A stretch of 49,326 bases of DNA from Candidatus Omnitrophota bacterium (GCA_030695905.1 JAUYOL010000042.1:1-49326), one strand, 5' to 3'. Positions 7,345 to 17,207 are shown, counted from the stretch's first letter. The notes: generated by a model from the sequence alone, not told the origin. Numbers and translations: made by a program.

Positions 7345-8523
7345 TTACACCTCGACCGCTCTTTTTGCCGCGTCACACACCGTCTTCAGCGGCACTTTTT
7401 TTAATCTTGCCAATTTGGCACAGTCTTCATATTCCGGCGAAACCGTCAGTATGTCATCCGGTCCGCGGCTTAACTTTACCCTTACCCTGCCATATCCTGT
7501 ATCGACTTTTACGATCTCTCTATCGAGCTTATACCTGTTCTGCTCATGATATCTCAATCCTATCGATGAGGTCTCTTTGAATATTATTGAACATAGCTTA
7601 TCGAATATGGAAGGAGCTGATAATACGGTAAGTTTAAACGCGGGACGCGTCTTCTTCATTTGTATTGACGTCGTATAGGCGTCTAAAGCGCCTTCTTTGA
7701 ATAATTTTTCGAATAGATAATTAAAATGCTGCGGGTTCATATCGTCTATATTTGTCTCTATCACAAATATCCTGTCCTTCTTGAACGCCGCGTGCCTTTC
7801 GCCTATCATTATTCTCAACATGTTAGGCAACTCGCTTAATTCCTGGGTTCCCGCGCCGTGGCCTATATGAGACACCTTCATCTGGGGCATCTCGCCGAAA
7901 TTTTTCACAAGCGTCTTTAAGATCCCCGCTCCGGTAGGCGTAACGAGCTCCGCGTCGATATTTGAAATTTTCGCCGGAACGCCTTTGAGCAATTCCAGGC
8001 TCGCCGGCGCGGGCGTCGGCAATACGCCGTGCCTTGTGCTTACAAGAGTCCTGCCGAAATGTACAGGCGATGAATATATCTCTTCGATCTCCATCTTATC
8101 AAGAGCTATCGCGGTGCCGACGATATCCACTATCGAATCTACGTCGCCAAGCTCATGAAGAGAGAGATCTTTTTTATCGGAAATACCATGAATCTTAGCT
8201 TCAACTCCGCCTATATTATTGAAAATATTCTTGGCAACATCTTTTACATTATGACTTAGAGAGCTTTCGTCTATGATCTTAAGTATTTCACCAAGAGGCC
8301 TGTGGGTATGGGCGGACGGACTATCTTTCACCACAACGGTGAATTTTGTCCCGATAAGCCCGCCACGGCGCACCTTGCTCTTTTTGAGTTCATATCCTTT
8401 TATTTTGAGCTTCTTAAGTTCTTTTGCCAGAAATTTTATATCAAGGCCGGCGTCTATCAAGGCGCCAAGCACCATATCGCCCGCTATTCCGCTGAAACAA
8501 TCAAAATAAGCTATCTTTTTCAT
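7345..8523 (-). CDS. larC: LarC, pyridinium-3,5-bisthiocarboxylic acid mononucleotide nickel chelatase
   Basis: The 392-aa protein begins YFDCFSGIAGDMVLGALIDAG, the hallmark of the LarC/DUF111 family, and continues with LHELGDVDSIVDIVG and the TPTGAGIL motif. LarC inserts nickel into the pincer cofactor using CTP. In Lactobacillus the gene is read through a programmed frameshift; here it is one continuous frame and includes the C-terminal domain (RIFVIETNIDDMNPQ...). The neighbour 5 nt upstream is larB. No larA or larE is in the window, so the cofactor user and the sulfur-insertion enzyme must be elsewhere. Confidence 0.92.
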   Translation of the reverse strand: MKKIAYFDCFSGIAGDMVLGALIDAGLDIKFLAKELKKLKIKGYELKKSKVRRGGLIGTKFTVVVKDSPSAHTHRPLGEILKIIDESSLSHNVKDVAKNIFNNIGGVEAKIHGISDKKDLSLHELGDVDSIVDIVGTAIALDKMEIEEIYSSPVHFGRTLVSTRHGVLPTPAPASLELLKGVPAKISNIDAELVTPTGAGILKTLVKNFGEMPQMKVSHIGHGAGTQELSELPNMLRIMIGERHAAFKKDRIFVIETNIDDMNPQHFNYLFEKLFKEGALDAYTTSIQMKKTRPAFKLTVLSAPSIFDKLCSIIFKETSSIGLRYHEQNRYKLDREIVKVDTGYGRVRVKLSRGPDDILTVSPEYEDCAKLARLKKVPLKTVCDAAKRAVEV

Positions 8524-8528
8524 AGAGT

Positions 8529-9269
8529 TTAACTATTTATCATCGACGCCATATATCCGGCGCCAAAACCATTATCTATATTAACCACTGCCACACCCGG
8601 AGAACATGAATTCATCATTGTGAGCAACGGCGCAAGCCCCGAAAACGACGCGCCATAACCAACGCTTGTAGGCACGGCTATGACAGGCCTCGACACAAGG
8701 CCGCTTACGACACTGGCCAGCGCACCTTCCATGCCTGCGATGACGATGATAACATTCGCCTTCTCCAGCGTATCTTTACTATCCAAAAGCCTGTGCACTC
8801 CCGCCACTCCCACATCATACAGCATCTGAACTTTATTGCCCATTACTTCAAGGGTGATCCTGGCTTCCTGCGCAACAGGCAAATCACCTGTGCCGGCCGT
8901 CACCACTAAAACCGTTCCTTTTTTAAAAGAGCTCTTCTCTTTTACAAAATATATTATCTTCGCTTTTTCGTCAAACTTCGCCCCTGGACAGATCTTCTTT
9001 ATCCTGGAGAATACTTTCTTATCCGTACGCGTAATGAGTAATGTCCCGTCGTGCGATATGATATTTCCGGCTATCTTGACTATCTGCTCGGGCGTTTTGC
9101 CCGAACCGAATATCACTTCGGGAAAACCGCGGCGCAGCCGCCTGTGACAGTCTACCTTGGCGAACCCCAGATCCTTGTAAGGCAGATCTTTCAAAACACC
9201 AAGCGCCCTGGCCGACGACATCTCGCCCGACTTAACGCGCTTCAGAAGACTTTTAAGTTTTTGCGACAT
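8529..9269 (-). CDS. larB: LarB, pyridinium-3,5-biscarboxylic acid mononucleotide synthase
   Basis: The product is 246 aa. LarB carboxylates and hydrolyses nicotinic acid adenine dinucleotide, the first step to the nickel-pincer cofactor. The C-terminal half is a PurE/AIR-carboxylase-like Rossmann domain with TAGTGDLPVAQEA, YDVGVAGVHRL and VSRPVIAVPTSVGYGASF. The last carries the Cys-less loop seen in many family members, with the NIDNGFGAGYMA end also typical. The N-terminal half (FAKVDCHRRLRRGFPEVIFGSGKT) is the usual LarB extension. It is adjacent to larC and is probably the first gene of that pair. Confidence 0.92.
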   Translation of the reverse strand: MSQKLKSLLKRVKSGEMSSARALGVLKDLPYKDLGFAKVDCHRRLRRGFPEVIFGSGKTPEQIVKIAGNIISHDGTLLITRTDKKVFSRIKKICPGAKFDEKAKIIYFVKEKSSFKKGTVLVVTAGTGDLPVAQEARITLEVMGNKVQMLYDVGVAGVHRLLDSKDTLEKANVIIVIAGMEGALASVVSGLVSRPVIAVPTSVGYGASFSGLAPLLTMMNSCSPGVAVVNIDNGFGAGYMASMINS

Positions 9270-9275
9270 GGATTT

Positions 9276-9674
9276 TTAAGATCTCAAAATTATCGCGAGA
9301 AGGACCGCGACAACAACGGCCGACAGTATGTAAAAATCGTTGTAGTAGAAAAAGTCCCGCGCCTTTTCCGCTACGGTGTAATCATACTGGCTTATCACAG
9401 GCTCTTTGAGCTTAATGTCGTTTTCGAGATCAGTATATGGATGAGTCGGCTTACCCTTGTCGTCCAGTTTTATCTCGACACGGTTCGGATCCTTCTTTTC
9501 CACATCGCCTATCTCGGATTTTACGGCGTCTATCTGCTCTTTGCGGAACCTCAAGAAGCTGTCGCCTATCTTATAGGCGGGTATTTCGCCCATATCGACA
9601 AGGCGCTTCACCTCTTCCTCGGAGACGCCGAGATAATCCGCGACTTCTTTTATATTCAATAAATGTTCCGGCAT
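9276..9674 (-). CDS. Membrane-anchored protein with N-terminal HTH_17 (excisionase/MerR-like) domain
   Basis: In this 132-aa protein, residues 5-55 form a winged helix-turn-helix of the excisionase/HTH_17 type (LLNIKEVADYLGVSEEEV...YKIGDSFLRFRKEQID). A charged linker follows, and a single hydrophobic helix ends the protein (ILSAVVVAVLLAIILRS, about 115-132). The tail-anchor layout would hold the HTH domain at the cytoplasmic face of the membrane. The start is 4 nt after the bactofilin-HTH stop, and both proteins carry the same kind of HTH, so they probably work together. The domain could bind DNA or serve as a protein-protein adaptor. Confidence 0.7.
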   Translation of the reverse strand: MPEHLLNIKEVADYLGVSEEEVKRLVDMGEIPAYKIGDSFLRFRKEQIDAVKSEIGDVEKKDPNRVEIKLDDKGKPTHPYTDLENDIKLKEPVISQYDYTVAEKARDFFYYNDFYILSAVVVAVLLAIILRS

Positions 9675-9678
9675 ATTT

Positions 9679-10209
9679 TTACTTTATCTTTCCTTGAGCC
9701 ACCCATTCGTCTATCTTTGAGCGCTCAAACTTCCAGGCATTACCATCTTTGGCGCCCGGAAGCCTGCCTGCATTTGCCCACTCATGGACAAGATTCATAT
9801 CTATCTCCAAATATTTGGCCAGGTCCTCGGCATTCATAATATTTTCGAGATAATCTTTCGTCTCGGTGAGCATTTTTGAGTTACCGTCGAATATCGCGCC
9901 CTGGGCTATGCTTAATAGCGGCGTTCTTATGTCCCCTACTACGCACCCCGGCGCGATGAGCTTCAACTCCTTAAGAGCGGTTATGTTACCGTTCACTTTT
10001 CCGGCCACGACTATAGACTCGCCCGTGATGTCGGCATTTACAACGGCCCGTTCGCCGATCATAAGACTGCCCCTGGTATTTAATACGCCTTCGAACCTGC
10101 CATTAATTCGAAGGTTGACAGAATCTTTAAAGATGAGAGTGCCCTGCATGGAAGCGTCTACGTCGAGTACCTTTTCGACTTCGTGCCTCTTGTCCTTTTT
10201 CATCATCAT
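9679..10209 (-). CDS. Bactofilin fused to an HTH_17 domain
   Basis: Residues about 10-115 are a bactofilin beta-helix (repeated GTLIFKDSVNLRINGRFEG..., ESIVVAGKVNGNI, CVVGDIRTPLLSIAQGA), a family that polymerises without nucleotide at the membrane. Residues about 125-177 form a helix-turn-helix of the excisionase type (AEDLAKYLEIDMNLVHEWANAGRLPG...WKFERSKIDEWV). A fusion of a cytoskeletal polymer with a DNA-binding-type fold is uncommon. The open frame extends to 10248, but the ATG at 10209 is preceded by GGAGG at 7 nt, does not overlap mgtC, and is chosen (177 aa). Two further in-frame ATGs follow directly. Confidence 0.8.
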   Translation of the reverse strand: MMMKKDKRHEVEKVLDVDASMQGTLIFKDSVNLRINGRFEGVLNTRGSLMIGERAVVNADITGESIVVAGKVNGNITALKELKLIAPGCVVGDIRTPLLSIAQGAIFDGNSKMLTETKDYLENIMNAEDLAKYLEIDMNLVHEWANAGRLPGAKDGNAWKFERSKIDEWVAQGKIK

Positions 10210-10232
10210 ACAACCACCTCCCTCTCTTTGAC

Positions 10233-10904
10233 TTACTCCGCCTCCCACTTCGCGTGACTGACGCCTTCCAAATGGCTTACATCCCGCATCAGCGCCGCTA
10301 TGTTATGGGATGTGGAGAGTTTCAATCCTATCTTCAGGACCATCAGCGACCCGTCTTCGGACCGCTCCACTTCAAAATCGGTAATTACAGCGCCATATTC
10401 GCCCAATACATCCCTGATCCGTTTTAACTGATCAAAGCCGTCTTTCGACTCTATTACGATCGTCTTGTACCAATCCTTGCGTATCATCGCGTGTTCTAAT
10501 CTTCCGAATAACATAAGCGTGATTACCGCAAGCGCTGTAGTTAATATCGAACCAAAATAAAGCCCCGACCCTACCGCAAGCCCTATGCCGGTAACGACCC
10601 ACAGGCTGGCCGCGGTGGTCAACCCTCTCACCGAAGCTTTGTAACGCATTATTGTGCCGGCTCCCAAAAACCCTATGCCCGTAACTACGCCAGCCGCGAG
10701 TCTTGCGGGGTCTATCGGAGTCCTTCCGGAATACACATCGAATATGTGCACCGATGTAATCATTATCAGGGTCGTGCCAACGCACAAAAGTATATGAGTC
10801 CTAAAACCTGCGGCCCGGCCGTGAAATTCTCTTTCGAAACCTACTATACCGCTTAATATAGCGGCCAAGATAAGACGAAATACTATAGTCCATTCGTTAA
10901 GCAT
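10233..10904 (-). CDS. mgtC: MgtC/SapB-family membrane protein
   Basis: The 223-aa product has four or five membrane helices in the first 140 residues. It carries the family motifs GFEREFHGRAAGFRTHILLCVG, DPARLAAGVVTGIGFLGAGTI and VRGLTTAASLWVVTGIG. A soluble C-terminal ACT-like domain follows (about 145-223). MgtC proteins modulate membrane energetics and magnesium stress in pathogens, but the broad family is poorly defined. The start overlaps the tsaD 3' end by 8 bp. Confidence 0.85.
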   Translation of the reverse strand: MLNEWTIVFRLILAAILSGIVGFEREFHGRAAGFRTHILLCVGTTLIMITSVHIFDVYSGRTPIDPARLAAGVVTGIGFLGAGTIMRYKASVRGLTTAASLWVVTGIGLAVGSGLYFGSILTTALAVITLMLFGRLEHAMIRKDWYKTIVIESKDGFDQLKRIRDVLGEYGAVITDFEVERSEDGSLMVLKIGLKLSTSHNIAALMRDVSHLEGVSHAKWEAE

Positions 10905-11907
10905 TTACTACCTCCAGATTAGGCTGGGCGCTTAAGTAAAGATCGGACCTATGGCCCCTTTTATACAATTCCTCGCCCAACACGCCCACCATAGCCGCAT
11001 TGTCCATACAATACTCCATCTTTGGAAAATATGTCCTGACCCCGCCGGAGAATTTCGACGCATCCAAAAACTTCTCCCTCAATCTCGAATTTGCAGCTAC
11101 TCCACCGCCAACTATTATATTTTTCACCTTACAGAGCCTTGCCGCCAAAAACGCTTTCTCAACCAGCGTATCGAGCGCGTTCTCCTGAAAAGCGTAACAT
11201 ATATCATTTATTTCCGAAGGCCCACTATCCCTATTTCTCACGTAATACAAGACCGCTGTCTTTATGCCGCTGAAACTGAAGTCCAGCGAATCTTTCCCTA
11301 AAAATGTCCTGGGAAATTTAATACTGCCTTTATTTTTCGCCAGCCGCGCCCTTTTTTCTATCGCGGGCCCGCCCGGATAGCCCAGCTTTAATATCTTCGC
11401 GACTTTATCGAACGCCTCACCTGCCGCGTCGTCCTGTGTCTGCCCAAGAAGTTTTTGTTTATAACTTTTATCACAAAGAAACAATGCCGTATGCCCGCCG
11501 GATACCACCAGGCCTGCAAATGGAAAATCGGGGATATCTTCGCCGCTCAAAAACGCGCTGTATAGATGCGCAAGCACGTGATTCACGCCAATAAGCGGAA
11601 CCTTAAGGCTATAGCTTAAGCTTTTTGCTAACGATACGCCTATAAGTAAGGCGCCGACCAACCCCGGCCCATTGGTAACGGCTATCAGTTCCACGTCTTT
11701 TAGCTTCTTACGCGAGTCCTTCAGCGCTTTTTCAAGCACCTCCAGTATAAACTCCACATGGAACCTTGACGCTATCTCCGGCACGACACCTCCATACTTC
11801 TTATGAAGGTGCACGCTGGATGAAACTATATTTGAAAGAACGGTTCTGCCTGAAGTAACCGAAACGCTCGTCTCATCACATGAGCTTTCTATGCCCAGCG
11901 TTAACAT
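10897..11907 (-). CDS. tsaD: TsaD, tRNA N6-threonylcarbamoyladenosine transferase subunit
   Basis: The 336-aa ASKHA-fold protein has the start LGIESSCDETSVSV. The metal site is NHVLAHLYSA (HxxxH), with further family motifs VSGGHTALFL, QDDAAGEAFDKVAK, FSFSGIKTAV and VGGGVAANSRLR, and a final metal ligand in MEYCMDNAAM. It transfers the threonylcarbamoyl group to A37 of ANN-decoding tRNAs together with TsaB and TsaE, which are not in this window. The start codon overlaps the previous stop (TAATG). Confidence 0.95.
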   Translation of the reverse strand: MLTLGIESSCDETSVSVTSGRTVLSNIVSSSVHLHKKYGGVVPEIASRFHVEFILEVLEKALKDSRKKLKDVELIAVTNGPGLVGALLIGVSLAKSLSYSLKVPLIGVNHVLAHLYSAFLSGEDIPDFPFAGLVVSGGHTALFLCDKSYKQKLLGQTQDDAAGEAFDKVAKILKLGYPGGPAIEKRARLAKNKGSIKFPRTFLGKDSLDFSFSGIKTAVLYYVRNRDSGPSEINDICYAFQENALDTLVEKAFLAARLCKVKNIIVGGGVAANSRLREKFLDASKFSGGVRTYFPKMEYCMDNAAMVGVLGEELYKRGHRSDLYLSAQPNLEVVNA

Positions 11908-12749
11908 TATCTTACCATCTCCGACAGGGGCACAAATTCAATGCCTTCAGCGGACAGTTCCGGCATCATCCTGCTTAATACAGCTACTGTGTTTTTTCTG
12001 TCATGACAGACACCTATAGCGCTGCCTTTTCTAAAAGCTAATCTGCGCAGAGAAAGCACTTGCTTCTCTATGTAATCCGGCGATGAATCATTATCAAGAA
12101 ACATGTCACGCTTTGCGTATGGCACACCGGCATTCTTCGCCGCCTCCATACATACGGATTTGTCGGTAACAAGGCTGTCGAAAAAATACAAATTTCTACT
12201 TTTTAAATCAGCTAAGATTACGGACATTGTAGCCTTATCTTCAGTAGCCTTAGAGCCCTGATGATTCGATATTCCTTTTAAACCCGGCACGCTGGCTATA
12301 TCTTCGCCGAGTATCGAAGATATTTTTTTGTTATCCATGTCGGTCCTGATAGTGCCCAGTTCCTTGGGCGCCGACTTGTCATTCGACTCAAGCGGCAGGT
12401 GAAGTATTATTTCGTATTTTTTGGAATGAGCCAGCTGGGCCACGCGGCGCGAATATGGCAGATTCGGCAATATCGACAAAGTTACCGGCTGGCCCGCAGC
12501 GAACAAGTTGTCGGTATTGTTCATATTATAGCCAAAATCATCCATTACTATCGCTATCTTTGGATTTGAGAATTTTTTCTGCACTGCGGGCAACGCTTTT
12601 TTCTTTGCGGGAACTTTTAAAACGGCCCGCTTCTGCACTATTATCCTCTTTTTGGGCACATACGCGGACTTCCAGTATAAAAACATACCGGCCGCTATTA
12701 GAAATATCCCCGCCCCTGCCGCGATAATCAAAATGATCTTCGATTTCAT
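11907..12749 (-). CDS. Divergent polysaccharide deacetylase family protein (YibQ-like)
   Basis: The 280-aa product has an N-terminal membrane anchor (about 4-26) and a basic linker, followed from residue 64 by a divergent polysaccharide deacetylase barrel. Motifs are IAIVMDDFGYN, TLSILPNLPYS, EIILHLPLES, ISNHQGSKAT, YFFDSLVT and a final GVCHDRKNT. The HxxxS/T-type and DD metal ligands are recognisable. It is predicted to be extracytoplasmic and to act on cell-wall or envelope glycans. It shares one base with tsaD and follows ctpA by 4 nt, a pairing with C-terminal proteases that is common in diderms (envC-ctp-yibQ neighbourhoods). Confidence 0.85.
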   Translation of the reverse strand: MKSKIILIIAAGAGIFLIAAGMFLYWKSAYVPKKRIIVQKRAVLKVPAKKKALPAVQKKFSNPKIAIVMDDFGYNMNNTDNLFAAGQPVTLSILPNLPYSRRVAQLAHSKKYEIILHLPLESNDKSAPKELGTIRTDMDNKKISSILGEDIASVPGLKGISNHQGSKATEDKATMSVILADLKSRNLYFFDSLVTDKSVCMEAAKNAGVPYAKRDMFLDNDSSPDYIEKQVLSLRRLAFRKGSAIGVCHDRKNTVAVLSRMMPELSAEGIEFVPLSEMVR

Positions 12750-12753
12750 AATT

Positions 12754-14034
12754 TTAAGATTGCGCCTTGTAAACCTTTATTGCCTTCAAAAGATTCAGCG
12801 CCGACTGCAGTTGATTGTCGCGCTCTATTATCTCTTTAGGCTTTCCTGTCTTCCCAACCTTCTTTACATCCTTGTCTTCTTCTATCTTTTCAAATATATC
12901 CGTAGGAGATTTTTTCTTATCTTTCAACTCTTCCTGTTCTACGACAACATCGGGTGCAACCCCTTCGTTCATTATGCTCTTGCCGCTTGGCGTATAATAG
13001 GACGCTGTCGTAAGCCTCAACGCGGATCCGTCCTTTAACGGTATCACGGTCTGCACCGAGCCCTTGCCGAATGTCTTGGCCCCGAGAAGTATAGCGCGCT
13101 TATTATCTCTCAATGCGCCGGCAACTATCTCGGAAGCGCTGGCGGAACCTTCATTGACAAGAACTATTATAGGATACTGCGGATGCTGGGACTGGCCCTT
13201 TGATTTAAATATCGTGTTCTGCGACTGATTCTTACTCTTAGTAGAAACTATTGTATGGTCCTTCGGAAGAAATTTCTCCGATATCTCTATCGCGGAATCT
13301 AAAAGCCCTCCGGGATTATTTCTCAAGTCCAATATCAGCGCGTCCATACCCTGGCCTTCGAGTTTTTTCAAGTTGTCTTCCAGCTCACGGGCAGCTTTCT
13401 GCTGAAATTCGATAAGCCTTATATAGCCTATTTTGTCCTCCAATAAATACGCGTCTTTGACGCTCGTCACGTTTATCACTGCGCGTTTTATCGGGACATC
13501 CAGGACCTTCTCTTCTTTTTCCCTCCATATCGTCAGTGTAAGCGAGGTCCCCGGCTCTCCGCGCATCATCTTTACCGCGTCGTTCAATGTTATATTCTTC
13601 GTAGTCTTGCCATTTATCCTGACAATCTTATCCTGGGGTTTCAGGCCAGCGCTGTCAGCGGGTGTTCCGGCTATCGGAGTTATTATAGTGATGATGCCGT
13701 CTCTTAGGACTATTTCAACTCCTATGCCTCCAAACTCTCCTTTAGTCTCGACAGATATCTCTTTATATTCATCCGGATCAAGAAACGCGCTGAAGTCATC
13801 CAGCGAAGAGAGCATCCCTTTCAACGAGCCGTATATCATTTTTTTGGAATCTACTTCTGTGACATAGTCACTGCGGATCGCGCTTATCGCGTCGCTAAAC
13901 AGCTCTATCTGGCTATAGAGATCGTCTTTGGACTGCGCTTTGCCTGCCTTCTGGGCATCATAACCTCCCATAACCAGGGAAGTTGTTAAAATAAGCGCCA
14001 GCGCCAATAAAGGGATCTTCAGTCTTTTTAACAT
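12754..14034 (-). CDS. ctpA: C-terminal processing protease (S41 family)
   Basis: The 426-aa product has a signal peptide or anchor at 5-22, a helical cap at about 40-95, a PDZ domain at about 98-180 (GGIGVEIVLRDG, GLKPQDKIVRING) and the S41 catalytic core. By comparison with E. coli Prc spacing (25 residues), the catalytic pair is Ser299 in GSASASEI and Lys324 in TFGKGSVQ. A charged lysine/glutamate-rich tail follows. It acts in the periplasm on protein C termini or on peptidoglycan hydrolases. Its neighbour, the divergent deacetylase, suggests envelope maintenance. Confidence 0.92.
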   Translation of the reverse strand: MLKRLKIPLLALALILTTSLVMGGYDAQKAGKAQSKDDLYSQIELFSDAISAIRSDYVTEVDSKKMIYGSLKGMLSSLDDFSAFLDPDEYKEISVETKGEFGGIGVEIVLRDGIITIITPIAGTPADSAGLKPQDKIVRINGKTTKNITLNDAVKMMRGEPGTSLTLTIWREKEEKVLDVPIKRAVINVTSVKDAYLLEDKIGYIRLIEFQQKAARELEDNLKKLEGQGMDALILDLRNNPGGLLDSAIEISEKFLPKDHTIVSTKSKNQSQNTIFKSKGQSQHPQYPIIVLVNEGSASASEIVAGALRDNKRAILLGAKTFGKGSVQTVIPLKDGSALRLTTASYYTPSGKSIMNEGVAPDVVVEQEELKDKKKSPTDIFEKIEEDKDVKKVGKTGKPKEIIERDNQLQSALNLLKAIKVYKAQS

Positions 14035-14036
14035 GT

Positions 14037-15473
14037 CTATTCCCCCAAATGTTCTTTCAGCATTTGATTGACAAGTGCCGGATTTGCCTTGCCCTTAGTC
14101 TGTTTCATGACTTGCCCGACAAGATACGTTAACGCGGTCTTTTTGCCGCCCTTGTAGTCATTCACCGACTTCTCGTTGGTGGTGAGCACCTCTTTTATCG
14201 CATTCTCCAGGGACCCTTTGTCGCTTATCTGCGACAGGCCTTTCGACCTGACTATATCCTGCGGCATCGACTTGGTCTCGATCATCTCAAGTAAAACATC
14301 CTTGGCCATTTTGCCGCTTATCGCCTGGCTATCGATCATCTTTAGCAACTCCACCAAAGCAGCCGGCGCCACGGCCAATTCCGAAATAGATACATTTTTA
14401 AGGTTCATCGCTGCCATGATATCCCCTATTATCCAATTGGCAACCGCTTTTTTATTTGCGTAGTTTTTCACACACTCTTCGAAATAATCGGCTATAGAGC
14501 TGTCACTGGTAAGCACACCTGCGTCGTACTCTGTCATGCCGTAGGATTCTACAAACCTTTTCGCCCTTGCCTGCGGAAGCTCCGGAAGCGAGTTGCGCAT
14601 ATCTTCGATGACCTTCTTATCTACCACAAATGGGACCAAGTCAGGTTCGGGAAAATATCTGTAATCCTGCGCCTCTTCCTTGGAACGCATCGAGATGGTG
14701 ACGAGCTTCTGGGCGTCCCACAACCTCGTCTCCTGGAATATTCTTTCTTTAGCTCCCAGCGCGGATGTCTGCCTCTGGACTTCGTATTGCAGCCCCTCTC
14801 TTACCCACCTGAAAGAGTTCATATTCTTTATCTCGACCTTTACGCCGAGTTTTTCGTCTTCTTTTTTCTTTAACGATATATTGGCGTCGCAGCGCAGGCT
14901 GCCTTTCTCCATATCGCAATCGCTTACTTTAAGATACTGCAATATGGCCTTTAGCGCGGTTAAATAGTCATACGCTTCCTGCGGGGAGCTTATATCCGGC
15001 TCGGTAACTATTTCCAGCAGCGGCATTCCGGACCTGTTAAAATCCACGAGGCTGTAATTTGCCTTGGCCGGATGAACAAGCTTGCCCGCGTCTTCTTCAA
15101 GATGGACCCTTTTTATCTTTATCCTTTTTCTGGCGCCGCCGGAGTTTATATCGACAAAGCCGTCATACGATAAAGGCATATCATATTGAGATATCTGGAA
15201 ATTTTTCGGTAGATCCGGATAATAATAGTTTTTTCTGTCGAACTTTATAATATTCTGTATTTTGCAATTAAGCGCGAGAGCTACTTTTATCGCGTAAAAG
15301 AAAGCCTTTTCATTTAAGACGGGCAGCGAGCCCGGAAATCCAAGGCATACGGGGCACGTCTGGCTATTCGGCCTCTGGCCAAACTTTGTAGAACATCCGC
15401 AAAACGCCTTTGTCTCGGTAGCAAGCTGCAGATGGACCTCCAGCCCTACCACTGTTTCGTATGCCGCGCTCAT
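14037..15473 (-). CDS. gatB: Asp/Glu-tRNA(Asn/Gln) amidotransferase subunit B
   Basis: The 478-aa product has the GatB kinase-like domain: [59 protein letters not shown], and the HLEEDAGKL ammonia-channel/metal region. The C-terminal YqeY-like tRNA-binding domain is at about 330-478. It phosphorylates mischarged Glu- or Asp-tRNA and amidates it with ammonia from GatA. It starts inside an ATGA overlap with gatA, so the genes are translationally coupled. Together with gatA and gatC it implies that Gln-tRNA and/or Asn-tRNA are made indirectly in this organism. Confidence 0.96.
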   Translation of the reverse strand: MSAAYETVVGLEVHLQLATETKAFCGCSTKFGQRPNSQTCPVCLGFPGSLPVLNEKAFFYAIKVALALNCKIQNIIKFDRKNYYYPDLPKNFQISQYDMPLSYDGFVDINSGGARKRIKIKRVHLEEDAGKLVHPAKANYSLVDFNRSGMPLLEIVTEPDISSPQEAYDYLTALKAILQYLKVSDCDMEKGSLRCDANISLKKKEDEKLGVKVEIKNMNSFRWVREGLQYEVQRQTSALGAKERIFQETRLWDAQKLVTISMRSKEEAQDYRYFPEPDLVPFVVDKKVIEDMRNSLPELPQARAKRFVESYGMTEYDAGVLTSDSSIADYFEECVKNYANKKAVANWIIGDIMAAMNLKNVSISELAVAPAALVELLKMIDSQAISGKMAKDVLLEMIETKSMPQDIVRSKGLSQISDKGSLENAIKEVLTTNEKSVNDYKGGKKTALTYLVGQVMKQTKGKANPALVNQMLKEHLGE

Positions 15474-16885
15474 ATCTTTGGCCTCTTGGTATGATAGTCT
15501 GTATTCTGCTCAAAAGTATAGGCAACCCTGAATATAGTCTCCTCGTCAAACGGCTTCGCTAAGATGTGAAGCCCTATGGGCAGATTATTTTTTGAAAACC
15601 CGCAGGGAATAGATATCGCGGGAAGGCCCGCGAGATTCGCGGATATCGTAAATATGTCAGATAAATACATGCTCAAGGGGTCGTCAGTCTTCTCGCCTAT
15701 CTTAAAGGCGGGCGTAGGAGATGTCGGAGTTATTATACAGTCACAAATTTTAAACGCGTTATCAAAGTCCTCTTTTATCTTCGTCCTGACCTTCTGGGCT
15801 TTTAGATAGTAAGCGTCATAGTAACCGGTTGAAAGACAATAAGTGCCTAAGAGTATCCTTCTCTTTGCCTCATTGCCGAATCCTTCTGACCGGGTCTTTA
15901 TATACATGTCTATAAGGTCATTCGCGCCTTCGGCTCTTAAACCATACTGGACTCCGTCGAAGCGCGCGAGGTTGGAACTGGCTTCAGCCGGCGCGACGAT
16001 ATAGTATGTGCTTACGGCATACTGGGTATGGGGCAATGATATCTGCACGACTTCTGCGCCCAGGTCCTTTAAAAGATCTATGGATTTCCTTACGCTCGCC
16101 TCCACCTCTTTGTCGATACCCTCTATAAAATATTCCTTCGGAACACCTATGCGCAGCCCCTTTACATCTTTTGTTAAAAATTTCGTGTAGTCAGGCACGG
16201 GCATGTCGACAGACGTGGAATCCATTTCGTCATATCCGGCTATTACGTTAAGCATAAGCGCGGCGTCCAAAACATCCTTGGTAATGGGGCCTATCTGATC
16301 AAGACTGGACGCGAATGCTATCAATCCATATCTCGAAACCCTGCCATATGTGGGCTTGAGCCCTACTACACCGCACAGACTTGCGGGCTGTCTTATAGAC
16401 CCGCCGGTATCTGACCCAAGCGCCAATATCGTCTCGTCAGCCGCTATCGCGGCGGCGGAGCCTCCGCTCGAACCACCGGGTATTCTTTTAAGATCCCATG
16501 GGTTCTTTGTGGCGCCATAACATGAGGTTTCACAGGACGAGCCGAACGCGAATTCATCCATATTGGCTTTGCCTATAAGCACCGCGCCTTCGGACTTAAG
16601 TTTTTTTGTGACTGTGGCGTCGTATGGCGGCTTAAAACCTTTTAATATTTTCGAACCGCATGTCATATCTTCGTCCTTAACGCAGATATTATCTTTTACA
16701 AGGACTGGTATTCCCGCCAATTTACCGGTTTTGTTCTTAGGATCCGCATTTTTATTCACCAGAACAAACGCTTTGACATCTTTGTCTATACTGTCTATTC
16801 TTTCAAATACGGAATTGAGGATATCCGCCGATTTGATACTCTTCTCGGCCAATTCGTGGGCTGTCAGACGAAAGAGGTCGCTCAT
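15470..16885 (-). CDS. gatA: Asp/Glu-tRNA(Asn/Gln) amidotransferase subunit A
   Basis: This 471-aa amidase-signature enzyme supplies ammonia from glutamine. The Ser-cisSer-Lys triad is Lys64 (VLVKDN), Ser139 (GGSSGGS) and Ser163 (TGGSIRQP), with the exact spacing of characterised GatA. It lies between gatC (0-nt gap) and gatB (4-bp overlap). Confidence 0.96.
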   Translation of the reverse strand: MSDLFRLTAHELAEKSIKSADILNSVFERIDSIDKDVKAFVLVNKNADPKNKTGKLAGIPVLVKDNICVKDEDMTCGSKILKGFKPPYDATVTKKLKSEGAVLIGKANMDEFAFGSSCETSCYGATKNPWDLKRIPGGSSGGSAAAIAADETILALGSDTGGSIRQPASLCGVVGLKPTYGRVSRYGLIAFASSLDQIGPITKDVLDAALMLNVIAGYDEMDSTSVDMPVPDYTKFLTKDVKGLRIGVPKEYFIEGIDKEVEASVRKSIDLLKDLGAEVVQISLPHTQYAVSTYYIVAPAEASSNLARFDGVQYGLRAEGANDLIDMYIKTRSEGFGNEAKRRILLGTYCLSTGYYDAYYLKAQKVRTKIKEDFDNAFKICDCIITPTSPTPAFKIGEKTDDPLSMYLSDIFTISANLAGLPAISIPCGFSKNNLPIGLHILAKPFDEETIFRVAYTFEQNTDYHTKRPKI

Positions 16886-17182
16886 CTATTTACCCTCTAT
16901 GACTTGGGGAACCTTAAAAGAATCTCCCTCTTTAGAAGGCGCGTTTTTAAGCGCTTCTTCTGCCTCAAGAGACTTTTTTAATACATCGCTTCTGAAGACA
17001 TTTTTGAGCGTGGTCAACGGATGGCTTGTAGGGTGGACATTATTAGTATCTATTTCATTTAATTTGCTTATATATGATAATATTGAGGCGAGCTGTTTAG
17101 AATAGATATCCAGGTCCTTCTCGTCTAATTTCAGGCGGGAAAGAAGCGCGACATGCAATACGTCTTTTTTATCTATACTCAT
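16886..17182 (-). CDS. gatC: Asp/Glu-tRNA(Asn/Gln) amidotransferase subunit C
   Basis: The 98-aa product has the GatC pattern: a helical N-terminal part (VLHVALLSRLKLDEKDL...QLASILSYISKLNEIDT) and an extended belt region with NVHPTSHPL, LRSDV-like FRSDV and a KVPQVIEGK C terminus. It wraps around GatA and stabilises the complex. It is the first gene of the gatCAB group, behind a promoter at 17208-17236. Confidence 0.93.
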   Translation of the reverse strand: MSIDKKDVLHVALLSRLKLDEKDLDIYSKQLASILSYISKLNEIDTNNVHPTSHPLTTLKNVFRSDVLKKSLEAEEALKNAPSKEGDSFKVPQVIEGK

Positions 17183-17207
17183 TTAATGTAAGTCCCTATT
17201 ATGATAT

